Origin: Streptomyces pilosus
Lineage (GTDB): Bacteria; Actinomycetota; Actinomycetes; Streptomycetales; Streptomycetaceae
Assembly: GCF_014649835.1 (NCBI RefSeq)
Contig: NZ_BMTU01000004.1
Coordinates: 310,001-374,000, forward strand
Direction: 5' to 3'
DNA length: 64,000 nt
Part shown: piece by piece, positions 8,838-17,087 of the stretch
Layout: each line of letters starts with the position of its first letter
Position numbering within the stretch: position 1 is the first letter of the stretch
Translations under genes and position numbers: made by a program
Notes under the pieces: generated by a model
The model's database searches: none
Seen by the model: the letters and a program-made list of their open reading frames with translations, nothing else
Told to the model about the DNA's origin: nothing

Positions 8838-9767
8838 TCAGAACTCGATGCGCTCGCGACGGGTGGCGCGCAGCATGACCACGGACACGATCAGGGTGAG
8901 GACCAGCATGACCACGCCCATGGCGCAGGCGTAGCCGCTCCGGCCGTACAGCAGGAAGTTGCGCATCATCACGGTGGACATGACCTCGCTGTGGTGGTCC
9001 GGGCCACCGCCGTAGTCGCCGGCGGTCATGGTGGAGACCAGGATGAACATGTCCATCGCCGCGATGCCGAGGTAGACCCAGGCGGTCTGCACGGAGTCCC
9101 ACAGCAGCGGCAGGGTGATGCGGAAGAAGGACTGGGTGCGACTGGCCCCGTCGATGAGCGCCGCCTCGTAGATGTCGCGCGGGATGGACTGCATGGCGGC
9201 GGAGAAGAGGACCAGGTAGAAGCCGACGCCGTGCCAGACGACGACGGCCATCAGGGCCCACAGCACGACGTTCGGCTCGTTGAGCCATTCCACCGGATTC
9301 TGGCTGTCGACCAGTCCGATCCCGATCAGGACGCCGTTGAGCATGCCGCCGCCGTCACTGCGGTAGACGGCTCCGAAGAGCACCGCCAGGATGGCCAGCG
9401 ACAGGACCTGCGGGAAGAAATAGACGACCCGGTAGTACTTCGATCCGGCGACTCCGGAAACCCCTCCGGAACGTCCGCGTCCGCCCGCGTTCAGCATGAA
9501 GGCGAAGAACAGCGCGAGCAGAATGGTGATCACCGGGATGAACACCAGGAACAGGATGTTGTGCCAGATGGCACCCATGAAGACGTCGTCCTCGAACAAC
9601 GCCGTGTAGTTGTCCAGACCGACGAAATCGAAGCTCTGCGACTGCCCCTTCCAGTCGGTCAGTGAATAACCGAACGTCTGGATGTACGGCCAGATCACGA
9701 AGATCAGATAGAGCGCCACGGGAAGGAAGAGGAATCCCGCGACGAACCGGTGCTGCCCTTTGCGCAT
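8838..9767 (-). CDS. ngcF: N-acetylglucosamine/chitobiose ABC transporter permease NgcF
   Basis: This is the first membrane subunit (MalF type) of the NgcEFG importer. The 309-residue protein opens with MRKGQHRFVAGFLFLPVALYL, a classical first helix of CUT1 permeases, and has about six helices. The EAA loop EAALIDGASRTQSFFR near residue 200 contacts the ATPase, presumably MsiK. It starts at the ATG at 9767 and is separated from ngcE by 75 bases holding a 16-bp hairpin. Substrate assignment depends on synteny and on the dre-like site in front of ngcE. Confidence 0.88.
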   Translation of the reverse strand: MRKGQHRFVAGFLFLPVALYLIFVIWPYIQTFGYSLTDWKGQSQSFDFVGLDNYTALFEDDVFMGAIWHNILFLVFIPVITILLALFFAFMLNAGGRGRSGGVSGVAGSKYYRVVYFFPQVLSLAILAVLFGAVYRSDGGGMLNGVLIGIGLVDSQNPVEWLNEPNVVLWALMAVVVWHGVGFYLVLFSAAMQSIPRDIYEAALIDGASRTQSFFRITLPLLWDSVQTAWVYLGIAAMDMFILVSTMTAGDYGGGPDHHSEVMSTVMMRNFLLYGRSGYACAMGVVMLVLTLIVSVVMLRATRRERIEF

Positions 9768-9789
9768 GACGTCCTGCCCCTGGGTGTGG

Positions 9790-9825
9790 CCGCCGCGGGC
9801 CGGGACTCCTCCCGGCCCGCGGCGG
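9790..9825 (-). terminator. Intercistronic hairpin between ngcE and ngcF
   Basis: CCGCCGCGGGCCGGGA (9790-9805) and TCCCGGCCCGCGGCGG (9810-9825) form a perfect 16-bp stem with a CTCC loop (plus-strand order). It occupies most of the gap between the binding-protein gene and the permease genes, a position suited to reducing read-through and stabilising the ngcE message. Confidence 0.75.
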
Positions 9826-9842
9826 TCGTCGGTCGAGCGAGA

Positions 9843-11300
9843 TCAGTCGCGGCGGTTCTTCTTCGAGGCCGGGTCCTTGGCCTGCTTGTCGACCGCGGCC
9901 TGGGCCCGCTTGAGCCACTCCTTGGGCTGGATCCGCTTGGCCATCAGCTCGTTGGAGGCGTTCTCGATGGCGGTGCCCATCTCGCTGTACCACTCGGTGT
10001 ACAGGAAGCGGAAGGTGTTGTCGCCGGCCGCCCGGGAGGCCTCGACGGTGGACTGGGTGCCCGGCCGCAGCTGGACGTTCGGGTCGACACCGTCCTTCAG
10101 GATGGTCAGCGAGTTCGCCTCCTTGGCGAACATGGTCGCCCAGTCCTTGGAGAGCATCATCCGCATGAACTCCTGGGCCGCGGGGAGGTTCTTGGCCTTG
10201 GACGGGATGATGAAGGGCTCACCGGAGCCGGCCCGGATCGCCTCGAAGGGCAGCGCGCTGTCCGCCAGCACCGGCATCGGCAGGAACTTCATGTCGAAGT
10301 CGTCCGGTGTCGTCTTGAGCTGCTCGTTCTCCAGCCAGGAGCCGCTGGTGATGAAGGCGGCCTTGTACTGGTTCCAGCGGGTCTGCGACTCGGTGTGGGT
10401 CAGGCCGTTCGTGCCGGGCATCAGGTAGCCCTTCTCGACGACCTCGTAGATCGCCTCGATGGCCTCGGTCGCGGCGTCGGAGCCGACGAACGCCTTGGGG
10501 TCGAGGTTGTCGATCGCCTTCATGGCGTCCAGGCCGCCCTTCTTGGCGATCAGGTCCATGATGGCGACGTTGATGTAGTACGGGAACTTGCCCTGGTGCG
10601 CGAGGCCGCCGATGCCCTGGGCCTTGGCGTCCTTGCAGACGGCGAGGAAGTCGTCCCAGGTCTTGGGCGCCTCCCAGCCCTTGTCCTTGAAGAGCTTGCC
10701 GGAGTACCACAGGCCCCACACCGTGTAGATGTAGTTGAGGGCGACGACCTTGCCCTCCTGCATGCCGGCGTCGATCGTGCCGGGGATGAGGGTGTCGCGG
10801 ACCTTCTTGGACGGGTCGTCGACCGACGGGGCGTCCAGCACCTTCGCGAGGTCGAGGAGCTGGCCGTTCTTGTGCAGCACGTCGATCGGGATCTGCTGGG
10901 CGCCGGAGTCGTCGACGATGTCCGGCGGGTTGCCGGCGTTGAACCGGGGCTGGAGTTTGCCCGTGATCTCCTGGGTGCCGGTATGCACGGAGGTGACGCC
11001 GTGCTTCTTCTCGAAGTCCGCTTCCCACGCCTTGGCGTAGGCGTCGCCGTAACCGCCCTTGAAGATGACGACGTCGAGCTTGGTGCCCTTCTTGACGCCG
11101 AAGGGATTGGATTCGGACGTCTTGCCCTCGTTCTGACCGGAGTCGTCGTCCCCGCCCCCGCTGGCACACGCGGACAGGAAACCCATGGCCGGCACCGAAA
11201 CCAGGCCGAGTGCGGCGGACCGCTTGATCAGTGCGCGGCGCCCCACACCGGTGGTGCCGTTCTCACCGGTGCCGTTGTTCTCGCCGGAAGTGGATCCCAT
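9843..11300 (-). CDS. ngcE: N-acetylglucosamine/chitobiose-binding lipoprotein NgcE
   Basis: This is the extracellular solute-binding protein of a CUT1 importer for chitin breakdown products. The 485-residue precursor carries a twin-arginine-like signal (GVGRRALIKRSAALG) leading to a lipobox LSAC near residue 46, so it may be exported folded by Tat and then lipidated. The mature part is a family-1 binding protein (KKGTKLDVVIFKGGYGDAYAKAWEADFEKKHGV, then WNQYKAAFITSGSWLENEQL). The ATG at 11300 is chosen over the in-frame TTG at 11306 because GAGG lies 8 bases before it. In S. coelicolor the orthologue SCO6005 binds N,N'-diacetylchitobiose with low affinity (recalled knowledge). The promoter about 140 bases upstream is covered by a DasR-like site. 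Confidence 0.9.
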   Translation of the reverse strand: MGSTSGENNGTGENGTTGVGRRALIKRSAALGLVSVPAMGFLSACASGGGDDDSGQNEGKTSESNPFGVKKGTKLDVVIFKGGYGDAYAKAWEADFEKKHGVTSVHTGTQEITGKLQPRFNAGNPPDIVDDSGAQQIPIDVLHKNGQLLDLAKVLDAPSVDDPSKKVRDTLIPGTIDAGMQEGKVVALNYIYTVWGLWYSGKLFKDKGWEAPKTWDDFLAVCKDAKAQGIGGLAHQGKFPYYINVAIMDLIAKKGGLDAMKAIDNLDPKAFVGSDAATEAIEAIYEVVEKGYLMPGTNGLTHTESQTRWNQYKAAFITSGSWLENEQLKTTPDDFDMKFLPMPVLADSALPFEAIRAGSGEPFIIPSKAKNLPAAQEFMRMMLSKDWATMFAKEANSLTILKDGVDPNVQLRPGTQSTVEASRAAGDNTFRFLYTEWYSEMGTAIENASNELMAKRIQPKEWLKRAQAAVDKQAKDPASKKNRRD

Positions 11301-11435
11301 GCTCAAGTCCTCGCCTTCTCCAGGACTCAGGCGGTGAACCGGATCCTTGCCGGCACCGCGTTCGGGTCACGCTGGGTCGTGCAGGAAGTGCGGCCGTGCT
11401 GGGGTCGGGTGCGGTGAAGATGCCCCGGAGTGCCG

Positions 11436-11468
11436 ACAGGTATAGTCCACTTCACGCCGACGGAGCAA
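11436..11468 (-). promoter_or_regulatory. ngcE promoter with DasR-responsive element (dre)
   Basis: Plus-strand ACAGGTATAGTCCACT (11436-11451) matches 13 of 16 bases of the DasR consensus ACTGGTCTAGACCACT. On the minus strand a promoter reads -35 TTGCTC (11463-11468), an 18-base spacer and -10 TATACC (11439-11444), so the site covers the -10. DasR represses chitin and GlcNAc genes and is released by glucosamine-6-phosphate, which fits an N-acetylglucosamine/chitobiose transporter. The 5' untranslated region would be about 135 bases. Confidence 0.75.
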
Positions 11469-11592
11469 GATCGAATGCAAGGTTCCCCTCCTGTCTTTTC
11501 CGAGTTGAGACCTCGCGGAAATACTGAGCCCCCCAGGCGTCGCCCGGCGGAGAAATCACCGCCGCCGCACTGGAATGCCGCATTCAACCCTC

Positions 11593-11654
11593 TTGACATC
11601 AACGACCACTTGGCGCACTACTGGACCTTGCGCATCTCGACTGACAACGTTGTC
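11593..11654 (+). promoter_or_regulatory. GH92 promoter region with perfect palindromic operator
   Basis: GACAACGTTGTC (11643-11654) is a perfect 12-bp palindrome with the central CG typical of LacI/GalR-family operators. It lies 23 bases before the mannosidase start. A TTGACA at 11593-11598 is a possible -35, but no convincing -10 follows. The likely reading is sugar-responsive repression of the mannosidase by an unlinked regulator. Confidence 0.6.
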
Positions 11655-11677
11655 CAGCACAGGGAGGGTGCTCGCGC

Positions 11678-14600
11678 ATGCAACGTAGGGTCCGGCACAG
11701 ATGGGGAACGGCGGTCGTCGCGACGACCGCCTTTGCTTTGGCCGTGGGCTCGCAGGGCGTCGCGGTCGCCCTGCCCGCGGCACCGGAGAAGGCGGACCGG
11801 GCGTTCGCCTCGTCCTTCGAGGCCGGTCAGCCGGCCCCGGACTGGCTGAACACCGTGGACACCGCGCCGGGTGGCGGCAAGCGCGCCTCGGGCGTGGACG
11901 GCGGCTTCTCGTCCGGCATTCCCGGCAATGTCACCGACCACGTCACCGACGTCCGCGCCAGCGGGGAGAACGCCGGCGCCAAGGAGGTGAAGGGGAACCT
12001 CTTCGACGGCGAGCCCGCCACCAAGTGGCTGACGTTCGCACCGACCGGCTGGATCGAGTTCGAGCTGGACGAGCCGACGAAGATCGTCAAGTACGCCCTG
12101 ACCTCGGCCAACGACCACGACGAACGCGACCCCGTGGACTGGACGCTGAAGGGCTCGGCGGACGGCGAGGACTGGCGGACGCTGGACACCCGCTCCGGAC
12201 AGTCCTTCGCCGAGCGGTTCCAGACCAAGGCCTACGACCTCGCCGAGGCGGCCGAGTTCCGGTACTGGCGAGTGGAGTTCACCAAGAACAACGGTGCGGG
12301 CGACGCGCTCCAGCTGGCCGAGATCCAGCTGTCCACCGGCATCGCGGACCCCATACCGGAGGACATGCTCTCGCTCGTCGACCGGGGCCCGAGCGGCTCA
12401 CCGACGGCGAAGGCGGACGCCGGCTTCACCGGCAAGCGCGCCCTGCGGTACGCGGGCCGGCACACCGCCGACGGCCGGGCGTACTCGTACAACAAGGTCT
12501 TCGACGTGAACGTGAAGGTCGAGCGCCGCACGGAGCTGTCGTACAAGATCTTCCCGTCGATGGCGGACCGGGACCTCGACTACGACGCCACGAACGTCTC
12601 CGTCGACCTGGCCTTCACCGACGGCACCCACCTGAGCGACCTGGGCGCGACGGACCAGCACGGCTTCCCGCTGTCGCCGCGCGGCCAGGGCGACTCCAAG
12701 GTGCTGTACGTCAACCAGTGGAACAGCGTGCGCTCCGCGATCGGCTCGGTCGCCGCCGGCAAGACCGTCGACCGGATCCTGGTGGCCTACGACTCCCCTA
12801 AGGGCCCGGCGAAGTTCCGCGGCTGGCTGGACGACGTGGCGCTGAAGCGGGTGGAGCCCGAGCGGCCGAAGGCCCATCTGTCCGACTACGCGGTGACCAC
12901 CCGGGGCACCAACTCCAGCGGCGCCTTCTCCCGCGGCAACACCTTCCCCGCGACGGCCGTGCCGCACGGCTTCAACTTCTGGACGCCGGTCACCAACGCC
13001 GGTTCCACCAGCTGGCTGTACGACTACGCGAGCGGCAACAACGACGACAACCTGCCGACGGTCCAGGCGTTCAGCGCGAGCCACGAGCCGAGCCCCTGGA
13101 TGGGCGACCGGCAGACCTTCCAGGTGATGCCGTCGGCCGCCTCCGGCACCCCGGACACCGGCCGTGAGGCGCGCGAGCTGGCCTTCCGGCACGAGAACGA
13201 GACCGCCCGGCCGTACTACTACGGGGTGCGGTTCGAGAACGGCGTGAAGGCCGAGATGGCGCCGACGGACCACGCCGCGATGATGCGCTTCACCTTCCCC
13301 GGTGACGACGCGAGCGTGCTGTTCGACAACGTCAACGACCAGGCGGGGCTGACCCTCGACAAGGAGAACGGCACCTTCACCGGCTACTCCGACGTCAAGT
13401 CCGGGCTGTCCACGGGCGCGACCCGGATGTTCGTGTACGGCGAGTTCGACCGGAAGGTCACCGACGGCGGCGCCGAGGGCATCAAGGGGCACCTGCGTTT
13501 CGACGCGGGCGCGAACCGCACGGTCACGCTGCGCCTGGCCACGTCCCTGATCAGTGTCGACCAGGCGAAGGACAACCTGCGCCAGGAGATCGGCCGGACC
13601 ACCACCTTCGACAAGGTCAAGCGGGACGCGCAGCGCCAGTGGGACCGCATCCTCGGCAAGGTCGAGGTGGAGGGCGCCACACCGGACCAGCTGACCACGC
13701 TGTACTCCAGCCTCTACCGGCTGTACCTGTACCCGAACTCGGGCTTCGAGAAGGTCGGCGGGAAGGACCGGTACGCCTCGCCGTTCTCGAAGATGGAGCG
13801 TCCCGACACCCCGACGCACACCGGCGCGAAGATCGTGGACGGCAAGGTGTACGTCAACAACGGCTTCTGGGACACCTACCGGACCACCTGGCCGGCGTAC
13901 TCCTTCCTGACGCCCTCCAAGGCCGGTGAGCTGGTCGACGGGTTCGTGCAGCACTACAAGGACGGCGGCTGGACCTCCCGCTGGTCCTCCCCCGGGTACG
14001 CGGACCTGATGACCGGCACCTCCTCGGACGTGGCGTTCGCGGACGCGTACGTCAAGGGGGTCGACGGCTTCGACGCGGAGGCCGCCTACGACGCGGCCGT
14101 GAAGAACGCCACCGTGGTGCCGCCGTCGTCCGGTGTGGGCCGCAAGGGCATGGCGACCTCGCCGTTCCTCGGCTACACCGGCACCGAGACGCACGAGGGC
14201 CTGTCGTGGGCGCTGGAGGGATACCTCAACGACTACGGCATCGCCAGGATGGGCGAGGCCCTGTACAAGAAGACGGGCGACAAGCGGTACCAGGAGGAGT
14301 CCGCCTACTTCCTCGACCGCGCCCGGGACTACGTCAACCTCTTCGACTCCGAGGCCGGGTTCTTCCAGGGCCGCGACGCCAAGGGCGACTGGCGGGTGGA
14401 GTCCTCCAAGTACGACCCGCGGGTCTGGGGTTACGACTACACCGAGACCAACGGCTGGGGGTACGCCTTCACCGCGGCGCAGGACAGCCGGGGCCTGGCG
14501 AACCTGTACGGCGGCCGGAAGGGACTGGGCGACAAGCTCGACGAGTACCTGTCCACGCCCGAGACGGCCTCACCGGAGCTCAAGGGCTCCTACAACGGGG

Positions 14601-15478
14601 TCATCCACGAGATGATCGAGGCGCGGGACGTCCGGATGGGCATGTACGGCCACTCCAACCAGGTCGCCCACCACGCCCTGTACATGTACGACGCGGCCGG
14701 GCAGCCCTGGAAGACGCAGAAGAACGTGCGCGAGGTGCTGTCCCGCCTCTACACGGGCAGCGAGATCGGCCAGGGCTACCACGGCGACGAGGACAACGGC
14801 GAGCAGTCGGCCTGGTACCTGTTCTCCTCGCTCGGCTTCTACCCGCTGGTCATGGGCAGCGGTGAGTACGCCATCGGCTCCCCGCTGTTCACGAAGACGA
14901 CCGTGCACCTGGAGAACGGCCGCGAACTGGTCGTCAAGGCGCCGAGGAACAGCGCGAAGAACGTGTACGTGCAGGGACTGAAGGTCAACGGCAAGCGGTG
15001 GAACTCCACGTCGCTGCCGCACTCGGTGATCGCCCGGGGCGGGGTGCTGGAGTTCGACATGGGTCCGCGCCCGTCGTCGTGGGGAACCGGCAAGGACGCG
15101 GCGCCGGTGTCCATCACCCAGGACGACAAGGTGCCCACGCCCCGCAAGGACGCCCTGAAGGGCGCGGGCGCGCTGTTCGACGACACGTCGGCGACCGGCG
15201 CCACGGTGACCGCCGTGGACCTTCCCGTCACCGGGGCCACCGAGGCGGTGCAGTACACACTGACCTCCTCGGGCCGTGCCGGGGCCCCGACGGGCTGGAC
15301 GCTGCAGGGCTCGGCCGACGGGGAGACCTGGACCGACCTGGACAGCCGGACCGGTGAGTCCTTCCGCTGGGACCGGCAGACCCGCGCCTTCTCGGTGGCG
15401 AAGCCGGGGTCCTACGCCCACTACCGGCTGGTGCTGAGCGGCGAGGCGACCCTGGCGGAGGTGGAACTGCTGAGCTGA
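11678..15478 (+). CDS. Secreted GH92 alpha-mannosidase with carbohydrate-binding domains
   Basis: This is a large secreted glycoside hydrolase of family 92, calcium-dependent exo-acting alpha-mannosidases that trim mannans or N-glycans outside the cell. The 1266 residues comprise a signal peptide (MQRRVRHRW, then a hydrophobic run ending about residue 32), an F5/8-type C galactose-binding-like domain at about 90-190, the GH92 barrel at about 400-1100, and a second F5/8-like domain at the C-terminus (about 1150-1266). Family motifs include FWDTYRTTWPAYSFL, THEGLSWALEGYLNDYGIA and GDEDNGEQSAWYLFSSLGFYP; the last holds the acidic catalytic and metal-binding cluster. The start is the ATG at 11678 with GGGAGGG upstream. 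It is monocistronic and flanked by an operator and a strong terminator. Confidence 0.92.
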   Translation: MQRRVRHRWGTAVVATTAFALAVGSQGVAVALPAAPEKADRAFASSFEAGQPAPDWLNTVDTAPGGGKRASGVDGGFSSGIPGNVTDHVTDVRASGENAGAKEVKGNLFDGEPATKWLTFAPTGWIEFELDEPTKIVKYALTSANDHDERDPVDWTLKGSADGEDWRTLDTRSGQSFAERFQTKAYDLAEAAEFRYWRVEFTKNNGAGDALQLAEIQLSTGIADPIPEDMLSLVDRGPSGSPTAKADAGFTGKRALRYAGRHTADGRAYSYNKVFDVNVKVERRTELSYKIFPSMADRDLDYDATNVSVDLAFTDGTHLSDLGATDQHGFPLSPRGQGDSKVLYVNQWNSVRSAIGSVAAGKTVDRILVAYDSPKGPAKFRGWLDDVALKRVEPERPKAHLSDYAVTTRGTNSSGAFSRGNTFPATAVPHGFNFWTPVTNAGSTSWLYDYASGNNDDNLPTVQAFSASHEPSPWMGDRQTFQVMPSAASGTPDTGREARELAFRHENETARPYYYGVRFENGVKAEMAPTDHAAMMRFTFPGDDASVLFDNVNDQAGLTLDKENGTFTGYSDVKSGLSTGATRMFVYGEFDRKVTDGGAEGIKGHLRFDAGANRTVTLRLATSLISVDQAKDNLRQEIGRTTTFDKVKRDAQRQWDRILGKVEVEGATPDQLTTLYSSLYRLYLYPNSGFEKVGGKDRYASPFSKMERPDTPTHTGAKIVDGKVYVNNGFWDTYRTTWPAYSFLTPSKAGELVDGFVQHYKDGGWTSRWSSPGYADLMTGTSSDVAFADAYVKGVDGFDAEAAYDAAVKNATVVPPSSGVGRKGMATSPFLGYTGTETHEGLSWALEGYLNDYGIARMGEALYKKTGDKRYQEESAYFLDRARDYVNLFDSEAGFFQGRDAKGDWRVESSKYDPRVWGYDYTETNGWGYAFTAAQDSRGLANLYGGRKGLGDKLDEYLSTPETASPELKGSYNGVIHEMIEARDVRMGMYGHSNQVAHHALYMYDAAGQPWKTQKNVREVLSRLYTGSEIGQGYHGDEDNGEQSAWYLFSSLGFYPLVMGSGEYAIGSPLFTKTTVHLENGRELVVKAPRNSAKNVYVQGLKVNGKRWNSTSLPHSVIARGGVLEFDMGPRPSSWGTGKDAAPVSITQDDKVPTPRKDALKGAGALFDDTSATGATVTAVDLPVTGATEAVQYTLTSSGRAGAPTGWTLQGSADGETWTDLDSRTGESFRWDRQTRAFSVAKPGSYAHYRLVLSGEATLAEVELLS

Positions 15479-15496
15479 TCACGGCTCCCGGTTCCC

Positions 15497-15529
15497 GGGG
15501 CGGGTCCGGACGGCGTCCGGGCCCGCCCC
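15497..15529 (+). terminator. Terminator after the GH92 gene
   Basis: GGGGCGGGTCCGGAC (15497-15511) pairs with GTCCGGGCCCGCCCC (15515-15529) over 15 bp with one G-T wobble and a 3-base loop, 18 bases past the stop codon. Confidence 0.8.
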
Positions 15530-15580
15530 TTCCGGGCGGACGAGGCGGGAGGGTCCCCGCGGCGGGTTCCGGTCCGATCG

Positions 15581-15594
15581 TGGGAGCGCTCCCA
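15581..15594. promoter_or_regulatory. Orphan CebR-type operator
   Basis: TGGGAGCGCTCCCA is a perfect 14-bp palindrome identical to the CebR box that controls cellobiose uptake and beta-glucosidase genes in Streptomyces. Here it sits between the 3' end of the GH92 gene and the 3' end of a convergent gene, so no intact promoter is near. The plus strand just downstream holds a signal-peptide-like stretch without a start codon. Confidence 0.6.
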
Positions 15595-15894
15595 CCTCGT
15601 CCGAGGGGACGGTATCGCCGCCTGCCGCCGTTGTAAACGGCCGGAGCGCGGCCGTCGCCGCCGGTGCGGCCCTCGTGGCGGGGTGTGCGGGGGGGGGTCG
15701 GTCGCCGCGCCGACGGGGTGCGCGCGCGGTCGGTCGCCGCGCCGGCGGGGTGGCGGGCCCCGCTGCCGGGGGACCCGGCGCCGGCCCGGCGCGGGCCGGG
15801 GCGGGCGTGTGCTGGGGCGGGCGTGGGCCGGGGCCGGCGTGGGCCGGGTCGGGTGTACGCCCGGGCAGGCGTGTGCCGGGGGGGTGGGTGTAGG

Positions 15895-15974
15895 CCCGGG
15901 AGGGCCTGTGCCGGGTCGGCCGTGTGCCGGGTCGGCCGTGCGCCCGGTCAGCCGTGCGCCCGGTCAGCCGTGTG
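15895..15974. repeat. Tandem 16-bp repeat, five units
   Basis: Units of 16 bases run without gaps: CCCGGGAGGGCCTGTG, CCGGGTCGGCCGTGTG, CCGGGTCGGCCGTGCG, CCCGGTCAGCCGTGCG, CCCGGTCAGCCGTGTG. Less regular GC-rich relatives extend back to about 15789. The last unit contains the stop codon of the caspase gene. The rest of the 15530-15963 gap holds the CebR box and no intact gene. Confidence 0.8.
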
Positions 15975-17073
15975 CCCGGGGGTCTCCGTCCGGACGGAGC
16001 CGGTGTTCGATCTCGGTGGCGGTCCGCTGTCCCTCGAAGAGGGCGACGGTCGACAGCAGCGCGCGCTGTCCGTCCGGCCGGCGCAGGGCGGCACGCGCGA
16101 TCGCGACCACGTCCTCCCGCTGCCGGACGCCCCTCAGGTCGATCCGGCGGTCCAGGAACTGCTCCAGCGCGGTGGCGAACTGCTGACGTCCGGGCGCGTC
16201 CTCCATGCACGGCAGCCCGGCGAGCGCCTCGGTGAGCAGCAGGAGCACCGCGGGTGCGGGCGGCGGTGCCGCGGGGACCGGACCGGGCGGCGGAGGGGGC
16301 GGCGTGCCGCTCCCGGGGGTGTCCGGCAGGGGCCCGCGGACCGACCGCGCCACCACGACCCGGTGTTCCACCTCGGCCCACAGCTGCGGGCGCTGCCCGG
16401 CACCGGCGTCCCGCAGCTCCTCGTAGACGAAGTCGTAGAGTTCGCGCACGTCGATCACGCCGTCCCGGTCGCGGTCCGCCTCGCCGGTGCGCAGGCCCCT
16501 GACGAGGGCTCCGGTGAACCGGGAGGGCTCGGGGTCCAGTTCGGTGATCCGCTCGCCCTCCCAGGCGTACTCGGTGCGGTTGGTGGCGGTGAGCACCACG
16601 CGGCCGTGTCCGCCGAGTTCGTCCCTGACGTGGACCGCGGTGTCTCCCTTGGTACCGGTCAGGAAGGCGCCGCTGTAGCAGCAGTCCAGGACCAGGACGA
16701 TCGACCGGGCCCGGCACCGGTTCATCTGCCGGCGCACGAACTGGGCGGTCACCGAGGTGGAGGCGAGCAGCCGGCGGTCGGTGTCGGCGGCGGCGAAGTG
16801 CAGTTCGCCGTTGTCGTTCTTGAGGCCGTGGCAGGACAGGTGCAGCAGGAGCAGGTCGTCGCGGCGGCGGTCGAGGAAGAAGCGCTCGACGGCCCGGGTG
16901 ACCTCTTGGTGGGCCCCGTCGACGATCGTGTCGACCTGGAAGTCGCCGATCCGCGGGTCCCCGAGCACCTCCGCCAGGGCCGGGGCGTCCCTGGCGGGCG
17001 ACCGCAACTGGCCCAGGGTCCAGTCACGGTAGGTGCCGGTGGCGACGAGCAGGGCGTGGCGGCCTGCGGACAT
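15964..17073 (-). CDS. Caspase-family protease with effector-associated domain (EAD2-like)
   Basis: This is a predicted caspase/metacaspase-like cysteine protease (peptidase C14) of the kind used as effectors in bacterial conflict and cell-suicide systems. The catalytic histidine is H82 in LSCHG and the cysteine C132 in DCCYSG; both lie in a normal caspase fold over residues 1-240. A Pro-rich linker (about 258-282) connects to a C-terminal helical domain (about 285-360; GRQQFATALEQFLDRRIDL, then EGQRTATEIEHRL). That domain resembles the effector-associated adaptor domains that recruit such proteases to partner proteins. It follows the EACC1-like gene by 14 bases, so the two form an operon. 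Substrate and trigger are unknown. The caspase call is firm; the adaptor subtype is from memory. Confidence 0.85.
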   Translation of the reverse strand: MSAGRHALLVATGTYRDWTLGQLRSPARDAPALAEVLGDPRIGDFQVDTIVDGAHQEVTRAVERFFLDRRRDDLLLLHLSCHGLKNDNGELHFAAADTDRRLLASTSVTAQFVRRQMNRCRARSIVLVLDCCYSGAFLTGTKGDTAVHVRDELGGHGRVVLTATNRTEYAWEGERITELDPEPSRFTGALVRGLRTGEADRDRDGVIDVRELYDFVYEELRDAGAGQRPQLWAEVEHRVVVARSVRGPLPDTPGSGTPPPPPPGPVPAAPPPAPAVLLLLTEALAGLPCMEDAPGRQQFATALEQFLDRRIDLRGVRQREDVVAIARAALRRPDGQRALLSTVALFEGQRTATEIEHRLRPDGDPRAHG

Positions 17074-17087
17074 GGCCGGCGCGCCCG

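Noticed and set aside
15895-15974. Possible CRISPR array
   Set aside because: The repeats are only 16 bp and directly adjoining, with no spacers and no cas genes in the window.
15479-16717. 412-codon minus-strand frame through the 16-bp repeats
   Set aside because: The product is almost pure Arg/Pro/Gly and reads the caspase gene in the wrong frame.
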